A model generated the notes under the pieces. The model made no database searches. It was not told where the DNA came from and worked only from the letters and a program-made list of their open reading frames with translations. This document shows positions 17,348 through 25,458 of a DNA stretch of 64,000 nucleotides, in pieces. A program made the translations under genes and the position numbers. The stretch's first letter is position 1, and the number at the start of each line of letters is the position of its first letter. The stretch spans positions 1 to 64,000 of the forward strand of contig WHTK01000001.1 of the NCBI GenBank assembly GCA_009377745.1, read 5' to 3'. The DNA is from Dehalococcoidia bacterium. GTDB lineage: Bacteria; Chloroflexota; Dehalococcoidia; DSTF01; WHTK01.

Positions 17348-17572
17348 ATGATGAAGTACAAACTTTTTGATGAAGTTGCCTTAGCAATCGACCTGCCAGA
17401 GCATGGCTTGAGCTCTGGCTCGATCGGGATCGTAGTCGAGACCTACCCAAAGACAGACGGCCTTGAAGTGGAGTTTGTCGACCACGAGGGACGTACGATC
17501 GCTGTTCTGACACTAGACCTCGATCAGGTACGGCGGCTTGCGAGGGCCGAGGGCCGCCCGCGTCAGGTATGA
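17348..17572 (+). CDS. Small DUF4926-like protein
   Basis: A 74-residue protein, MMKYKLFDEVALAIDLPEHG then GSIGIVVETY and LEVEFVDHEGRTIAVLTL, the small SH3-like beta-barrel pattern of DUF4926 (from memory). It begins at the base after the DUF6883-like stop (ATG 17348 or 17351) and overlaps moaC by four bases (ATGA), so all three are probably translated from one message. An accessory or toxin-antitoxin role is only a guess. Confidence 0.6.
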   Translation: MMKYKLFDEVALAIDLPEHGLSSGSIGIVVETYPKTDGLEVEFVDHEGRTIAVLTLDLDQVRRLARAEGRPRQV

Positions 17573-18057
17573 CGAGCCCAGGCGCCAAGCTCTCCCACAT
17601 CGATGACGCCGGCCGGGCGCGCATGGTCGACGTCACGGCCAAGGACGAGACCTTGCGTGTCGCGACAGCGAGAGGGCGCATCGTCATGCAGCCGGCGACG
17701 CTGCGGCTGCTGCTCGCGGGCGAGATCGCCAAGGGCAACGTCCTGACCACGGCGCAGGTCGCTGGCGTCATGGCGGCCAAGAAGACCCATGAGCTGATCC
17801 CAATGTGCCATCCGCTGCTCCTGACCGGCATCGCCGTGGAGCTGACGCCGGACGAGGCTGCCAGCGCCATCGAGATCAGCGCCACGGTGCGCACGACCGG
17901 CAAGACCGGCGTCGAGATGGAGGCGCTGACTGCCGTGACGGTCGCCGGGCTGACCGTCTACGACATGTGCAAGGCCATCGACCGCGGCATGCGCCTCGAA
18001 GCCGTTCGCCTGGTCGCCAAGTCCGGCGGCACCTCCGGCGACTACGTGGCGGAGTAG
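17569..18057 (+). CDS. moaC: Cyclic pyranopterin monophosphate synthase
   Basis: Acts directly after MoaA, rearranging the cyclic GTP product to cPMP. The 162-residue protein carries KLSHIDDAGRARMVDVTAKD, THELIPMCHPLLLTG with active-site His, and GVEMEALTAVTVAGLTVYDMCKA...MRLEAVRLVAKSGGTSG. Its ATG overlaps the preceding small gene by four bases. It converges on the Abi_C-type gene with four bases between stops. Confidence 0.96.
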   Translation: MTSPGAKLSHIDDAGRARMVDVTAKDETLRVATARGRIVMQPATLRLLLAGEIAKGNVLTTAQVAGVMAAKKTHELIPMCHPLLLTGIAVELTPDEAASAIEISATVRTTGKTGVEMEALTAVTVAGLTVYDMCKAIDRGMRLEAVRLVAKSGGTSGDYVAE

Positions 18058-18061
18058 TGTA

Positions 18062-18886
18062 CTAGGAGCTCCGTCGACCCATCACGATATCAAGTCGGGT
18101 GATCATCAGCTGAGCCATTACCCCTGCGGCCTGGACTACACTTCGTGCAGCATATGAGGGAATCGTTGAAGGATCAGTGCCTCCGTGACCAGTTCCTGCC
18201 TCTCGTCGCAATTGGTTGACGGTCTCGGCAACGCTCCAAAGGGATTGGAATATTTGCTGGAGTGTCTTTTCAGACGGATCCTTGTACCGCGCTGGATGAA
18301 TATCAAGTCGATCGCGTGCTAAATAGAGCAGCGAATCAAAGTCGATGTTGTCACGAATCTCCTGACCCAGCTCCTCTAGGACATAACGCGCTGTAGATTC
18401 TAGCAGCTCTTTGGCTGTGCCAATGAGTAATGCAGCATCTGATGAGCCATTACGCATCCTGTCGATCTGGAGTTCAATCGCTGGCCGTCGCTCCGCCGTT
18501 TCAATTTCAGCCAACACAAGCGGGCCGAGGCGACCATCATCATCTAAAGCCCAACCTGCGTTCTTGAACGCCCGTTTTGCCGAACCAACAGATTCAGCGC
18601 CAGCGTAACTGCTTGAAGACGACTCGAAGCTGCCAGCCGATCTCAGGCTGGCAAGCAACTGCAGAACGCACTGTCGTGACCTCTCTGACGGATGCTGGGA
18701 TGTCTCGAGGACTGCACGCACACGGCGCTCCTTACCAATGTTTTGAGCTCCCTCAGCAGGGTCAAACGCATCCAATTCGGCGCGTTCGAATATCTCGGAT
18801 ATCTCACGATGAGATGGGCTTCCTTGCACCGAGAAGAATCTAGCCAGAGAGGAAGCAATTTCCTCTGATACTGGTTCTGCAGCCAT
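18062..18886 (-). CDS. Abortive-infection C-terminal (Abi_C) domain protein
   Basis: A 274-residue protein. Its last third (residues about 180-270) has the Abi_C pattern: a helical stretch leading to the polar motif QLRREAGTGHGGTD (GTGHGG at 231-236), then AARSVVQAAGVMAQLMI. That domain is found in phage-defence (Abi) proteins and resembles HEPN-type helical RNases, though family assignment is from memory. The N-terminal part is not recognised. It stands alone, on the strand opposite to its neighbours, and looks less GC-rich than they do. Confidence 0.65.
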   Translation of the reverse strand: MAAEPVSEEIASSLARFFSVQGSPSHREISEIFERAELDAFDPAEGAQNIGKERRVRAVLETSQHPSERSRQCVLQLLASLRSAGSFESSSSSYAGAESVGSAKRAFKNAGWALDDDGRLGPLVLAEIETAERRPAIELQIDRMRNGSSDAALLIGTAKELLESTARYVLEELGQEIRDNIDFDSLLYLARDRLDIHPARYKDPSEKTLQQIFQSLWSVAETVNQLRREAGTGHGGTDPSTIPSYAARSVVQAAGVMAQLMITRLDIVMGRRSS

Positions 18887-18958
18887 AACAGAATTGTAAT
18901 CAAGAACGCACGTTCGTCAAGTAGAAGGCTTGACACAAGACCCATACTGATCGAATAT

Positions 18959-20725
18959 GTGTTCGACTTGGAAGCTGCAGCAACGGTCTCGACTCCGCCC
19001 GCGATCGTAAGCAGCCAGATTGCCACCGCCCCCCTCGGCGGCCGCAAGCGCTGGCGTCTTCGCACCACGCCCCTGCGCGGCCGTCTGGCCCACAGCGGCC
19101 TGCCAGAGCTCATCGCCCTGGTCCTGGAGAATCGCGGCATCGGCACGCTGAGTGAGGCGCAGGGCTTCCTGGGCGGCAAAGAGACGTCACTGGGAGACGC
19201 CTCGCTGCTGCCGGGCTTCGATGGCGCCATCGGCCTGCTGCGCGCGGCGGTGCGCGAGAAGCGTCTGGTCAGCGTCTACGGCGACTTCGATGTCGACGGC
19301 ATCACCTCAACCGCGATCCTGACCGACACCCTGCGCGACCTCGGTGGCGAGGTGCTGCCCTACATCCCCCACCGTGAGCGCGAGGGCTACGGCCTCAATG
19401 TCCGCGCCATCGATTCGCTGGCCGATCGCGGCGTTGAGTTGCTGGTGACGTGCGACTGTGGCACCAGCAACCTGGTCGAGGTGAATCACGCGCGCGAGCT
19501 GGGCATCGAGGTCATCGTCGTCGACCATCACCTACCGCCCCAGGCGCTGCCGAACGCGACGGCCTTCGTAAACCCCAAGCTGCCGGAGCACGACTACGAG
19601 TTCATCGATTACGCCACCGGCGGCCTCGCCTTCCGCCTGGCGGAAGCGCTCTACGCGGACGCCCACAAGCCCTTCCCGGAGCAGCGCTATGCTGAGCTGG
19701 CAGCGCTCTCGACGGTCGCGGACATGGTGCCGCTGCTGGGCGAAAACCGCGAGATCGTCCGTCGTGGGCTGGCGGCACTGGCCGAGACTCAGCGCCCCGG
19801 CTTGAAGGCCCTAATGGCCGTCGCCGGCGTAACCCCAAAGAACGTCACCTCGGAGTCGATTGCCTTCAGCCTGGCGCCGCGCATCAACGCCTCCGGTCGC
19901 CTGGCCGACGCGCGTCTGGCGCTCGACCTGTTGCTGACGCGGGACGAAGGCAGCGCCATTGCCCTCGCCGCCAGCATCGACGGGCTGAACAAAGAACGGC
20001 AGCGGATGACGCTGGAAGCGCAGAAGCTGGCCCAGGAGATGATGGAGGGTCGCCTGGACGCGTCTCTGGTGCTGGTCGGCCATCAGGACTTTCATCAAGG
20101 GATCATCGGGCTGGTGGCGTCGCGGCTGGTCGAGACCTTCGGCCGGCCCGCCGTCGTTTATCAGCGCGGCGAGAGCGAGAGCAGGGGCAGCTGCCGCTCG
20201 ATTGCCGCCTACGACATCACTGGCGGCCTGCGCTCCTGCGGCGACCTCTTCGAGCGTTATGGCGGTCACAAGCAGGCCGGCGGCTTCACAATCCGCAATG
20301 AGCGCCTGCCCGCGCTCGAGGAGCGGCTGCTGGAGCACGCCGCCTCCCAGCTCGATGGTCTAGATTTGGCGCCGGCGCTGGAAATCGACGCGGAGTGGCC
20401 GCTGAACGCGCTGCGATCGCAGGAGATCCGCTGGCTGGCCAAGCTACAGCCTTACGGCGTCGGCAACCCCGATGTCCTGCTGCTCAGCCGCGACGTGACC
20501 GTCGTTGAGGCCAAGGGCGTCGGTGAAGACGGACGGCACCTCAAGCTCAAGCTGCGCAGCGGGCCTGTCGTCTGGCCGGCGATTGCCTTCGGCTGGGACG
20601 CGCCTCTTCCGGAGCCGGGCTCGCACGTCGATTTGGTCTATAGCCTCTCGGCAGACCGCTACGGCCCCTCCGAGGGCGGCGGCGCCCTCCAACTGACCGT
20701 CGTCGACCTGGTCGCCAACGTCTAA
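18959..20725 (+). CDS. recJ: Single-stranded-DNA-specific exonuclease RecJ
   Basis: 5'-3' ssDNA exonuclease in recombination and mismatch repair. The 588-residue protein has the DHH phosphoesterase motifs DFDVDG (109-114) and VDHH (188-191), ADMVPL, the DHHA1 motif ERYGGHKQAGGF, and a C-terminal OB-fold. Length is normal. The start is uncertain: GTG 18959 is the longest, but the first 28 residues look unconserved and the true start may be downstream. Confidence 0.93.
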   Translation: MFDLEAAATVSTPPAIVSSQIATAPLGGRKRWRLRTTPLRGRLAHSGLPELIALVLENRGIGTLSEAQGFLGGKETSLGDASLLPGFDGAIGLLRAAVREKRLVSVYGDFDVDGITSTAILTDTLRDLGGEVLPYIPHREREGYGLNVRAIDSLADRGVELLVTCDCGTSNLVEVNHARELGIEVIVVDHHLPPQALPNATAFVNPKLPEHDYEFIDYATGGLAFRLAEALYADAHKPFPEQRYAELAALSTVADMVPLLGENREIVRRGLAALAETQRPGLKALMAVAGVTPKNVTSESIAFSLAPRINASGRLADARLALDLLLTRDEGSAIALAASIDGLNKERQRMTLEAQKLAQEMMEGRLDASLVLVGHQDFHQGIIGLVASRLVETFGRPAVVYQRGESESRGSCRSIAAYDITGGLRSCGDLFERYGGHKQAGGFTIRNERLPALEERLLEHAASQLDGLDLAPALEIDAEWPLNALRSQEIRWLAKLQPYGVGNPDVLLLSRDVTVVEAKGVGEDGRHLKLKLRSGPVVWPAIAFGWDAPLPEPGSHVDLVYSLSADRYGPSEGGGALQLTVVDLVANV

Positions 20726-20927
20726 CAATGTTCCTACCCGGGAGCGTCCCTGCGCCCAGCCGCGGATCAGGCACGAGCCGGGTGTGACCACCTCATGGGC
20801 GCCGTGAATTAACACAGATGACATCCGCAGCACCTCCGCCGGTGACATTAGCCACTCCGCCCCCGCTACGATTTAGGTACGCTGTTATACGGTGGCGGCG
20901 TCATCCGCCCTACCGGACGAGGTGCTC

Positions 20928-21266
20928 ATGTCTAAACGTATCGATAGCCGCCACTGGTCCCAGCGTTGGCTGCGCTGCGCCCAGGCCGGCACTGACGCCG
21001 TCGTCATGTATGACCTCTACCAGCCGCTTGCCATCGAAGGCTGCGGCAACGGACGCTGTTCCGATCTCAAGGGCGATGCTGCCGACCGCGGTCCGCGCTT
21101 TCGCGTCACCCGCTTCTGGGGCATGGAGACCTGTCCGGTCTGCGGCCGTCCCTACGGCTACGCCCAGGCGGACGAGACGCTCTACCTCGGCGACTCTCAA
21201 GAAGCCGCCCTCGATGCCTACGCCGCCGCCGAGGTCTCTTTCTTTGGCTACTCCGAGTCAGCCTGA
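20928..21266 (+). CDS. Small zinc-ribbon-like protein of unknown function
   Basis: A 112-residue protein with one Cys pair in EGCGNGRCSD and another in METCPVCGRPYGY, a pattern fit to bind one zinc. The rest is unrecognised. ATG 20928 has GAGGTG four bases upstream. It lies between recJ and a broken PPOX gene. It could bind nucleic acid, but that is speculation. Confidence 0.6.
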   Translation: MSKRIDSRHWSQRWLRCAQAGTDAVVMYDLYQPLAIEGCGNGRCSDLKGDAADRGPRFRVTRFWGMETCPVCGRPYGYAQADETLYLGDSQEAALDAYAAAEVSFFGYSESA

Positions 21267-21267
21267 C

Positions 21268-21765
21268 TTGGTTACCTGGGGTGAATTTGCCTTTCAGCGT
21301 CCAGACCTGGCAGCAGCCGGTAGCGAGCTGATCCGGCAGTTCGGCGTCGGACTGGGGTTTCTCGCTACCGTCCGGGCAGATGGCGGCCCGCGCTTGCACC
21401 CGATTTGTCTAGTAATCACGGAGAAGGCGCTTTATGGGCTGATCATCCCATCGCCGAAGCTAAAGGACATCATCCGAGATGGCCGCTTCGCCTTGCATTC
21501 ATATCCCGGCCCCGAAAACGAGGACGCGTTCTACGTTACGGACGCGCTGAGATACGTCCTGACACGGCTGAGCGCCGGAACGCTATCGAGACGTTCCTCA
21601 GCCAGCCGGGACGCAAAGGTCCGCCGTTGGGTGTATCCCACTTTGCTTCCCAGACGCTGGTGGAGTTTCTGATCGAGACGGTTCTGCTGACGCGGACCTC
21701 TGGTCATGGCGATCCGGAGGCTCAACACTCGGTCTGGAAAGCAAGTCCTGAGCGCCTAACCTCAG
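21268..21765 (+). pseudogene. Frameshifted PPOX-class (pyridoxamine 5'-phosphate oxidase-like) gene
   Basis: The first frame, from TTG 21268, reads LVTWGEFAFQRPDLAAAG, FLATVRADGGPRLHPICLVI, IIPSPKLKDIIRDGRFALHS and NEDAFYVT, a split-barrel flavoprotein. At about 21539-21541 the family pattern jumps to another frame and goes on as GRAEIRPDTAERRNAIETFLSQPGR, FASQTLVEFLIETVLLTRTSG, HGDPEAQHSVWKA. Restoring one missing G (ACGGGAC for ACGGAC) would rejoin them. The second frame has no stop before 21966, so the 3' end is approximate. A sequencing or assembly error in the G run cannot be excluded. Confidence 0.75.
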
Positions 21766-21768
21766 GCT

Positions 21769-22254
21769 ATGGAGCCGATCTACGTAGCGCTACCGGCACA
21801 TCAGAAGACCTTCGACCGTGGCCTCATCCTCCTGACTGCCGCGATCCTGCTGGTCGCCGCCATGCTCTCGGCGCTGTACCCGGACGCCGGCATCCTGATC
21901 TGGCTCAACGCCCTGGTCCTGCTTACTATCCCGGCGCTGATCTGGCTGCTCCTGCCGCGCCGCTATGAGGTCTATCCGGACCGCTTGCGCCTTGTCCTCA
22001 CGCTGCTGGCAAACTGGGATATCCCCTTTGAGAGCATTGCCGAGGCGCGGCCGGCGCGATGGTGGGAGTCCTACGCGGCCTTTGGCGTCCGCTACGCCAC
22101 CGACCCAAGACGCGCCGTTTTCATCCAGCGCGTCCGGCCCGGCCTCTTCCGCAACCTCAACGCCGTCATCTCGCCCGAGGACCGCGACGCCTTTCTCGCG
22201 GCCTTGCAGCAGAGCATGGCGAGCTATCTGGGCTCGGGATCGCCCCGCGCTTGA
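21769..22254 (+). CDS. Two-helix membrane protein with PH-like domain
   Basis: A 161-residue protein with two hydrophobic segments (about residues 19-37 and 42-61) followed by a soluble part RRYEVYPDRLRLVL...WDIPFESIAEARPA...AVFIQRVRPGLFRNLNAVISPED that resembles bacterial PH (DUF304-like) domains. Function is unknown. It lies just upstream of pdxS but with 109 bases between. Confidence 0.65.
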   Translation: MEPIYVALPAHQKTFDRGLILLTAAILLVAAMLSALYPDAGILIWLNALVLLTIPALIWLLLPRRYEVYPDRLRLVLTLLANWDIPFESIAEARPARWWESYAAFGVRYATDPRRAVFIQRVRPGLFRNLNAVISPEDRDAFLAALQQSMASYLGSGSPRA

Positions 22255-22363
22255 GGCGTGAGCTAAGCTCTCGTTACAATTACCTGCACGCGAGGCGGCT
22301 TGTACGCCTATCGAGTTCGACTTAGAGCCGTCGCCCACCGAGGCGTTTGGAGGGGAATCAATC

Positions 22364-23269
22364 ATGGTCGATAGCAACGGCGCCAGCGCCGATAAGGGCA
22401 CGTTCACCGTCAAGAAGGGCTTTGCGCAGATGCTCAAGGGCGGCGTCATCATGGACGTCGTTACGCCGGAGCACGCGCGCATCGCTGAGGAGGCGGGCGC
22501 CTGCGCCGTCATGGCCCTTGAGCGCGTCCCGGCTGATATCCGCCGCGATGGCGGTGTTGCCCGCATGTCCGACCCATCGATGATCGAAGGCATCAAGGCT
22601 GCCGTGACGATCCCGGTCATGGCAAAGTGCCGCATCGGTCACTTCGTCGAGGCGCAGGTGCTCCAGGCGCTGGAGATCGACTACATCGACGAGTCCGAGG
22701 TGCTGACTCCCGCCGACGAGGCCCACCACGTCGACAAGCACCAGTTCACGGTCCCCTTCGTCTGCGGCTGCCGCAACCTGGGTGAGGCGCTGCGCCGGAT
22801 CAGCGAGGGCGCCGCGATGATCCGCACCAAGGGCGAAGCCGGCACCGGCGATGTGGTTGAGGCCGTGCGCCACATGCGCCAGGTCATGGATGATATCCGC
22901 CGCCTCCAGAACACCCCGGACGATGAGCTCTACGCCGTCGCCAAGGAGCTGGGCGCGCCGGTGGAGCTGGTGCGCGAGGTCAAGGAGCTGGGCCGTCTGC
23001 CTGTCGTTATGTTCACTGCCGGCGGCATCGCCACCCCGGCCGACGCGGCGCTGATGATGCAGCTCGGCTCGGACGGCGTCTTCGTCGGCTCCGGCATCTT
23101 CAAGTCCTCCAACCCGGCGCTGATGGCGAAAGCCATCGTCCAGGCGACGACGCACTTCCGTGACCCGAAGATCATCGCCGACGTCTCGCGCGGTCTGGGT
23201 GAGGCAATGCGTGGCATCAGCGTAGCCAGCCTGCCGGAGTCAGAGCTCCTCGCCACCCGCGGCTGGTAG
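22364..23269 (+). CDS. pdxS: Pyridoxal 5'-phosphate synthase subunit PdxS
   Basis: Makes PLP from ribose 5-phosphate, glyceraldehyde 3-phosphate and ammonia. The 301-residue barrel protein has VMDVVTPE-like [18 protein letters not shown], the catalytic lysine in [11 protein letters not shown], and the second lysine in [37 protein letters not shown] and [10 protein letters not shown] close the barrel. GGAGG lies upstream of ATG 22364. Its glutaminase partner pdxT is 670 bases on, beyond a ridA gene on the other strand. Confidence 0.97.
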   Translation: MVDSNGASADKGTFTVKKGFAQMLKGGVIMDVVTPEHARIAEEAGACAVMALERVPADIRRDGGVARMSDPSMIEGIKAAVTIPVMAKCRIGHFVEAQVLQALEIDYIDESEVLTPADEAHHVDKHQFTVPFVCGCRNLGEALRRISEGAAMIRTKGEAGTGDVVEAVRHMRQVMDDIRRLQNTPDDELYAVAKELGAPVELVREVKELGRLPVVMFTAGGIATPADAALMMQLGSDGVFVGSGIFKSSNPALMAKAIVQATTHFRDPKIIADVSRGLGEAMRGISVASLPESELLATRGW

Positions 23270-23383
23270 CTCACCTCGTAGAGCGAAGCGGGAGTGCAGA
23301 GTTGACCCCAGGCTGGCCTGCCTCCCTCCGCCCTGTACTCTACCGCTGGCCCGACATACAAGAATGGCAATCCGTGGCAGGGC

Positions 23384-23770
23384 CTACGACAGGTGGGCGA
23401 TGCCCTCGATCTCGACTAGCGCTTCCGGGCGGCCCAGGCCGGCGACCCTGAGCCCCGTTATCGTCCCCGCGTAGCCGGCCAGCACCTTCATGCTGGCCTG
23501 GTAGCCAGCCAGCAGGTCCTGACCATCGACGAGGATGACTGTTAGCTTGACGATGTCGGCCAAGCCGCCTCCCGCCGCCTCGACCACCACCATGACATTG
23601 CGGGCGGCCTGCTCGGTCTGCTGAGCGAAGTCGCCGTGGATCTCGCCCTGCCTGTCGGTTCCGTTCTGCCCGCCGATATAGAGCGTCCGGCCGCCCTCGA
23701 CGAGGATTCCCTGTGAAAACGCTGGGGAGGTGTGCAGGGATTCGGGGTTGATCCTGGTAATCGTCATCAT
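23384..23770 (-). CDS. ridA: RidA family (YjgF/YER057c/UK114) protein
   Basis: A 128-residue enamine/imine deaminase-like protein. INPESLHTSPAFSQGILVEGGRTLYIGGQNG and the C-terminal TGLRVAGLGRPEALVEIEGIAHLS contain the family's Arg and Glu. RidA destroys reactive 2-aminoacrylate formed by PLP-dependent enzymes; its position between pdxS and pdxT fits that link, though it is on the opposite strand. ATG 23770 follows GGAGG. Confidence 0.88.
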   Translation of the reverse strand: MMTITRINPESLHTSPAFSQGILVEGGRTLYIGGQNGTDRQGEIHGDFAQQTEQAARNVMVVVEAAGGGLADIVKLTVILVDGQDLLAGYQASMKVLAGYAGTITGLRVAGLGRPEALVEIEGIAHLS

Positions 23771-23942
23771 GCGCCTCCTTCGGGGGATTATCACTGGAAT
23801 CTTATCCCACCTATTTCCTCAATTACGGCAGTGACGTACTCCTACCGCTTCTCTGTTCTTTCACTTCGATTAACGGAATCGTCATGCCCGGCTCATTCGG
23901 GCGCACGACGCCGGAGCAGCGCCTGGGTTACAATAAATGCAG

Positions 23943-24521
23943 ATGGTCACCGTCGGTGTCTTGGCCCTCCAGGGCGACTTCGCGGAGCACGAGGCCATCC
24001 TGCGACGCCTCGGCGTGGATGTGCGCGAGGTTCGCCTCCCTTCTGATTTGACTGACCTAGACTCCCTGATCATCCCCGGCGGCGAAAGCACCACGATCAG
24101 CCGCCTCCTGGCTATGTATGGTTTGATGCAGCCGCTGCGTGACTTCGCCCAGCACAAGCCCGTCTGGGGCACCTGCGCCGGCATGATCGTCATGGCCAAG
24201 ACAGCAACCAACCTTGACCGCGAGACCCTCAATCTTATGGACATCGAGGTCGTCCGTAATGCCTTTGGCCGCCAGATAGATAGCTTCGAGACCGCCCTGG
24301 CCTTCGATGAGCTGGATGGCGAGCCGGTCAAGGCCGTCTTCATTCGCGCGCCGCTGATCCGCCAGGTAGGTGAAGGCGTCAAAGTCCTGGCCCGGCTCGA
24401 TAGTGGTGAGGTCGTTGCGGCGCGGCAGGGCCACCTGCTTGTCACGGCGTTCCACCCGGAGCTGACGGACGACGCGCGCCTGCATAAGTACTTCCTCTCG
24501 TTCGGTGACAACGATGACTGA
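23943..24521 (+). CDS. pdxT: Pyridoxal 5'-phosphate synthase glutaminase PdxT
   Basis: Supplies ammonia to PdxS. The 192-residue amidotransferase has VGVLALQGDFAEHEAILRRLG, IPGGESTTISRLL, the nucleophile Cys in VWGTCAGMIVMA, and the catalytic His-Glu in TAFHPELTDD. ATG 23943 is chosen over 23937: TACAAT at 23929-23934 would start transcription at the second ATG, giving a leaderless message. It overlaps the next gene by eight bases. Confidence 0.95.
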   Translation: MVTVGVLALQGDFAEHEAILRRLGVDVREVRLPSDLTDLDSLIIPGGESTTISRLLAMYGLMQPLRDFAQHKPVWGTCAGMIVMAKTATNLDRETLNLMDIEVVRNAFGRQIDSFETALAFDELDGEPVKAVFIRAPLIRQVGEGVKVLARLDSGEVVAARQGHLLVTAFHPELTDDARLHKYFLSFGDNDD

Positions 24522-25458
24522 CGCGCGTCCCCTGCTGCCAATCGACATCGTGTCCCTCGTCGCCTATCGAGGCCACAGCTTCCGTAACGAGGCCTGGACC
24601 CGTGAACGTCTCGGCGCCGACGAATCGGCGCGCACCCTGGGCATGGTGCTGGACCAGTTCCTTGCCTTCGCCAGGGGCCGCAACGCCTGGATCAGCGCCC
24701 GTCGCGGCCGGTTACAGGGCCTTGTTGGCGCGAGGCAGCGTGGCGGCCGTCAGGCGTGGGAGGTCGACTATCTGATCGATACGACGCCGGGACGCGAGGC
24801 CGCGCCGGAGCTACTCGAATGCGCCATCGCCGAGACAGGACGCGCCGGGGCTGAGAAGCTCTTCCTGCGCCTCAGCGCCGGCAGCGCCCTTCTGCCGGCC
24901 GCGCGAGAGGCAGGTTTTATGACGTATCAGGAAGAAGTGTTGTACGCGAGAGGTTACAGCCACGATCCTGGAGGTGAGGCTGCCTCTTTGCGAGCGGTAA
25001 ATCCATCCGATAGCTACTTCCTCTACCGCCTCTACAACCTTGCGACGCCGGAAACCACCCGCCGCCACGAGGCTGCCACCTTCAGCGAGTGGCACGCGGC
25101 CCAGGAACGCCGCTGGCTGCGCAACGGCGTCCAGCTGGTCGCCGAGCATAAGGGAGAGGTTGCGGCCTGGGTGCGGGCGGCTCGCCTGCCTCAGGGCGTC
25201 GTGGCCGAAGTCACCGTCAGCGAAAGCGGCCTCGATCATGCGCGTGGCGTGGTCGCGGCTGCCGCAACCGCTCTCGATGCGGCAGGGTCGCCGCTCTTTG
25301 TTATCGTCCCTCGCCCCGCCGAGTCCCTCTGTCGCCGGTTGGAGGAAGGCGGCTTCAGCCCTCGTCAGGACTTTGTCTGTCTCATGCGCCGTACCACGCG
25401 GCCACTGGAATTGCCGGCCCTGAAGCCTGTCGCTGTCAAGAACGCAGTTGGAGCTTAA
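24514..25458 (+). CDS. Double-GNAT-like protein
   Basis: A 314-residue protein that seems to hold two acetyltransferase-like folds: the first around [39 protein letters not shown], the second around [29 protein letters not shown]. The canonical Q/RxxGxG/A loop is not clear in either, so catalysis is doubtful. It overlaps pdxT by eight bases and is itself overlapped by the R3H ATPase gene, suggesting one operon. The call rests on general pattern only. Confidence 0.6.
   Translation: MTDARPLLPIDIVSLVAYRGHSFRNEAWTRERLGADESARTLGMVLDQFLAFARGRNAWISARRGRLQGLVGARQRGGRQAWEVDYLIDTTPGREAAPELLECAIAETGRAGAEKLFLRLSAGSALLPAAREAGFMTYQEEVLYARGYSHDPGGEAASLRAVNPSDSYFLYRLYNLATPETTRRHEAATFSEWHAAQERRWLRNGVQLVAEHKGEVAAWVRAARLPQGVVAEVTVSESGLDHARGVVAAAATALDAAGSPLFVIVPRPAESLCRRLEEGGFSPRQDFVCLMRRTTRPLELPALKPVAVKNAVGA

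Noticed and set aside
20818..21267. Upstream extension of the PPOX pseudogene frame
   Set aside because: This part is out of frame with the zinc-ribbon gene it overlaps and reads as low-complexity Pro/Arg/Ser typical of a shadow frame.
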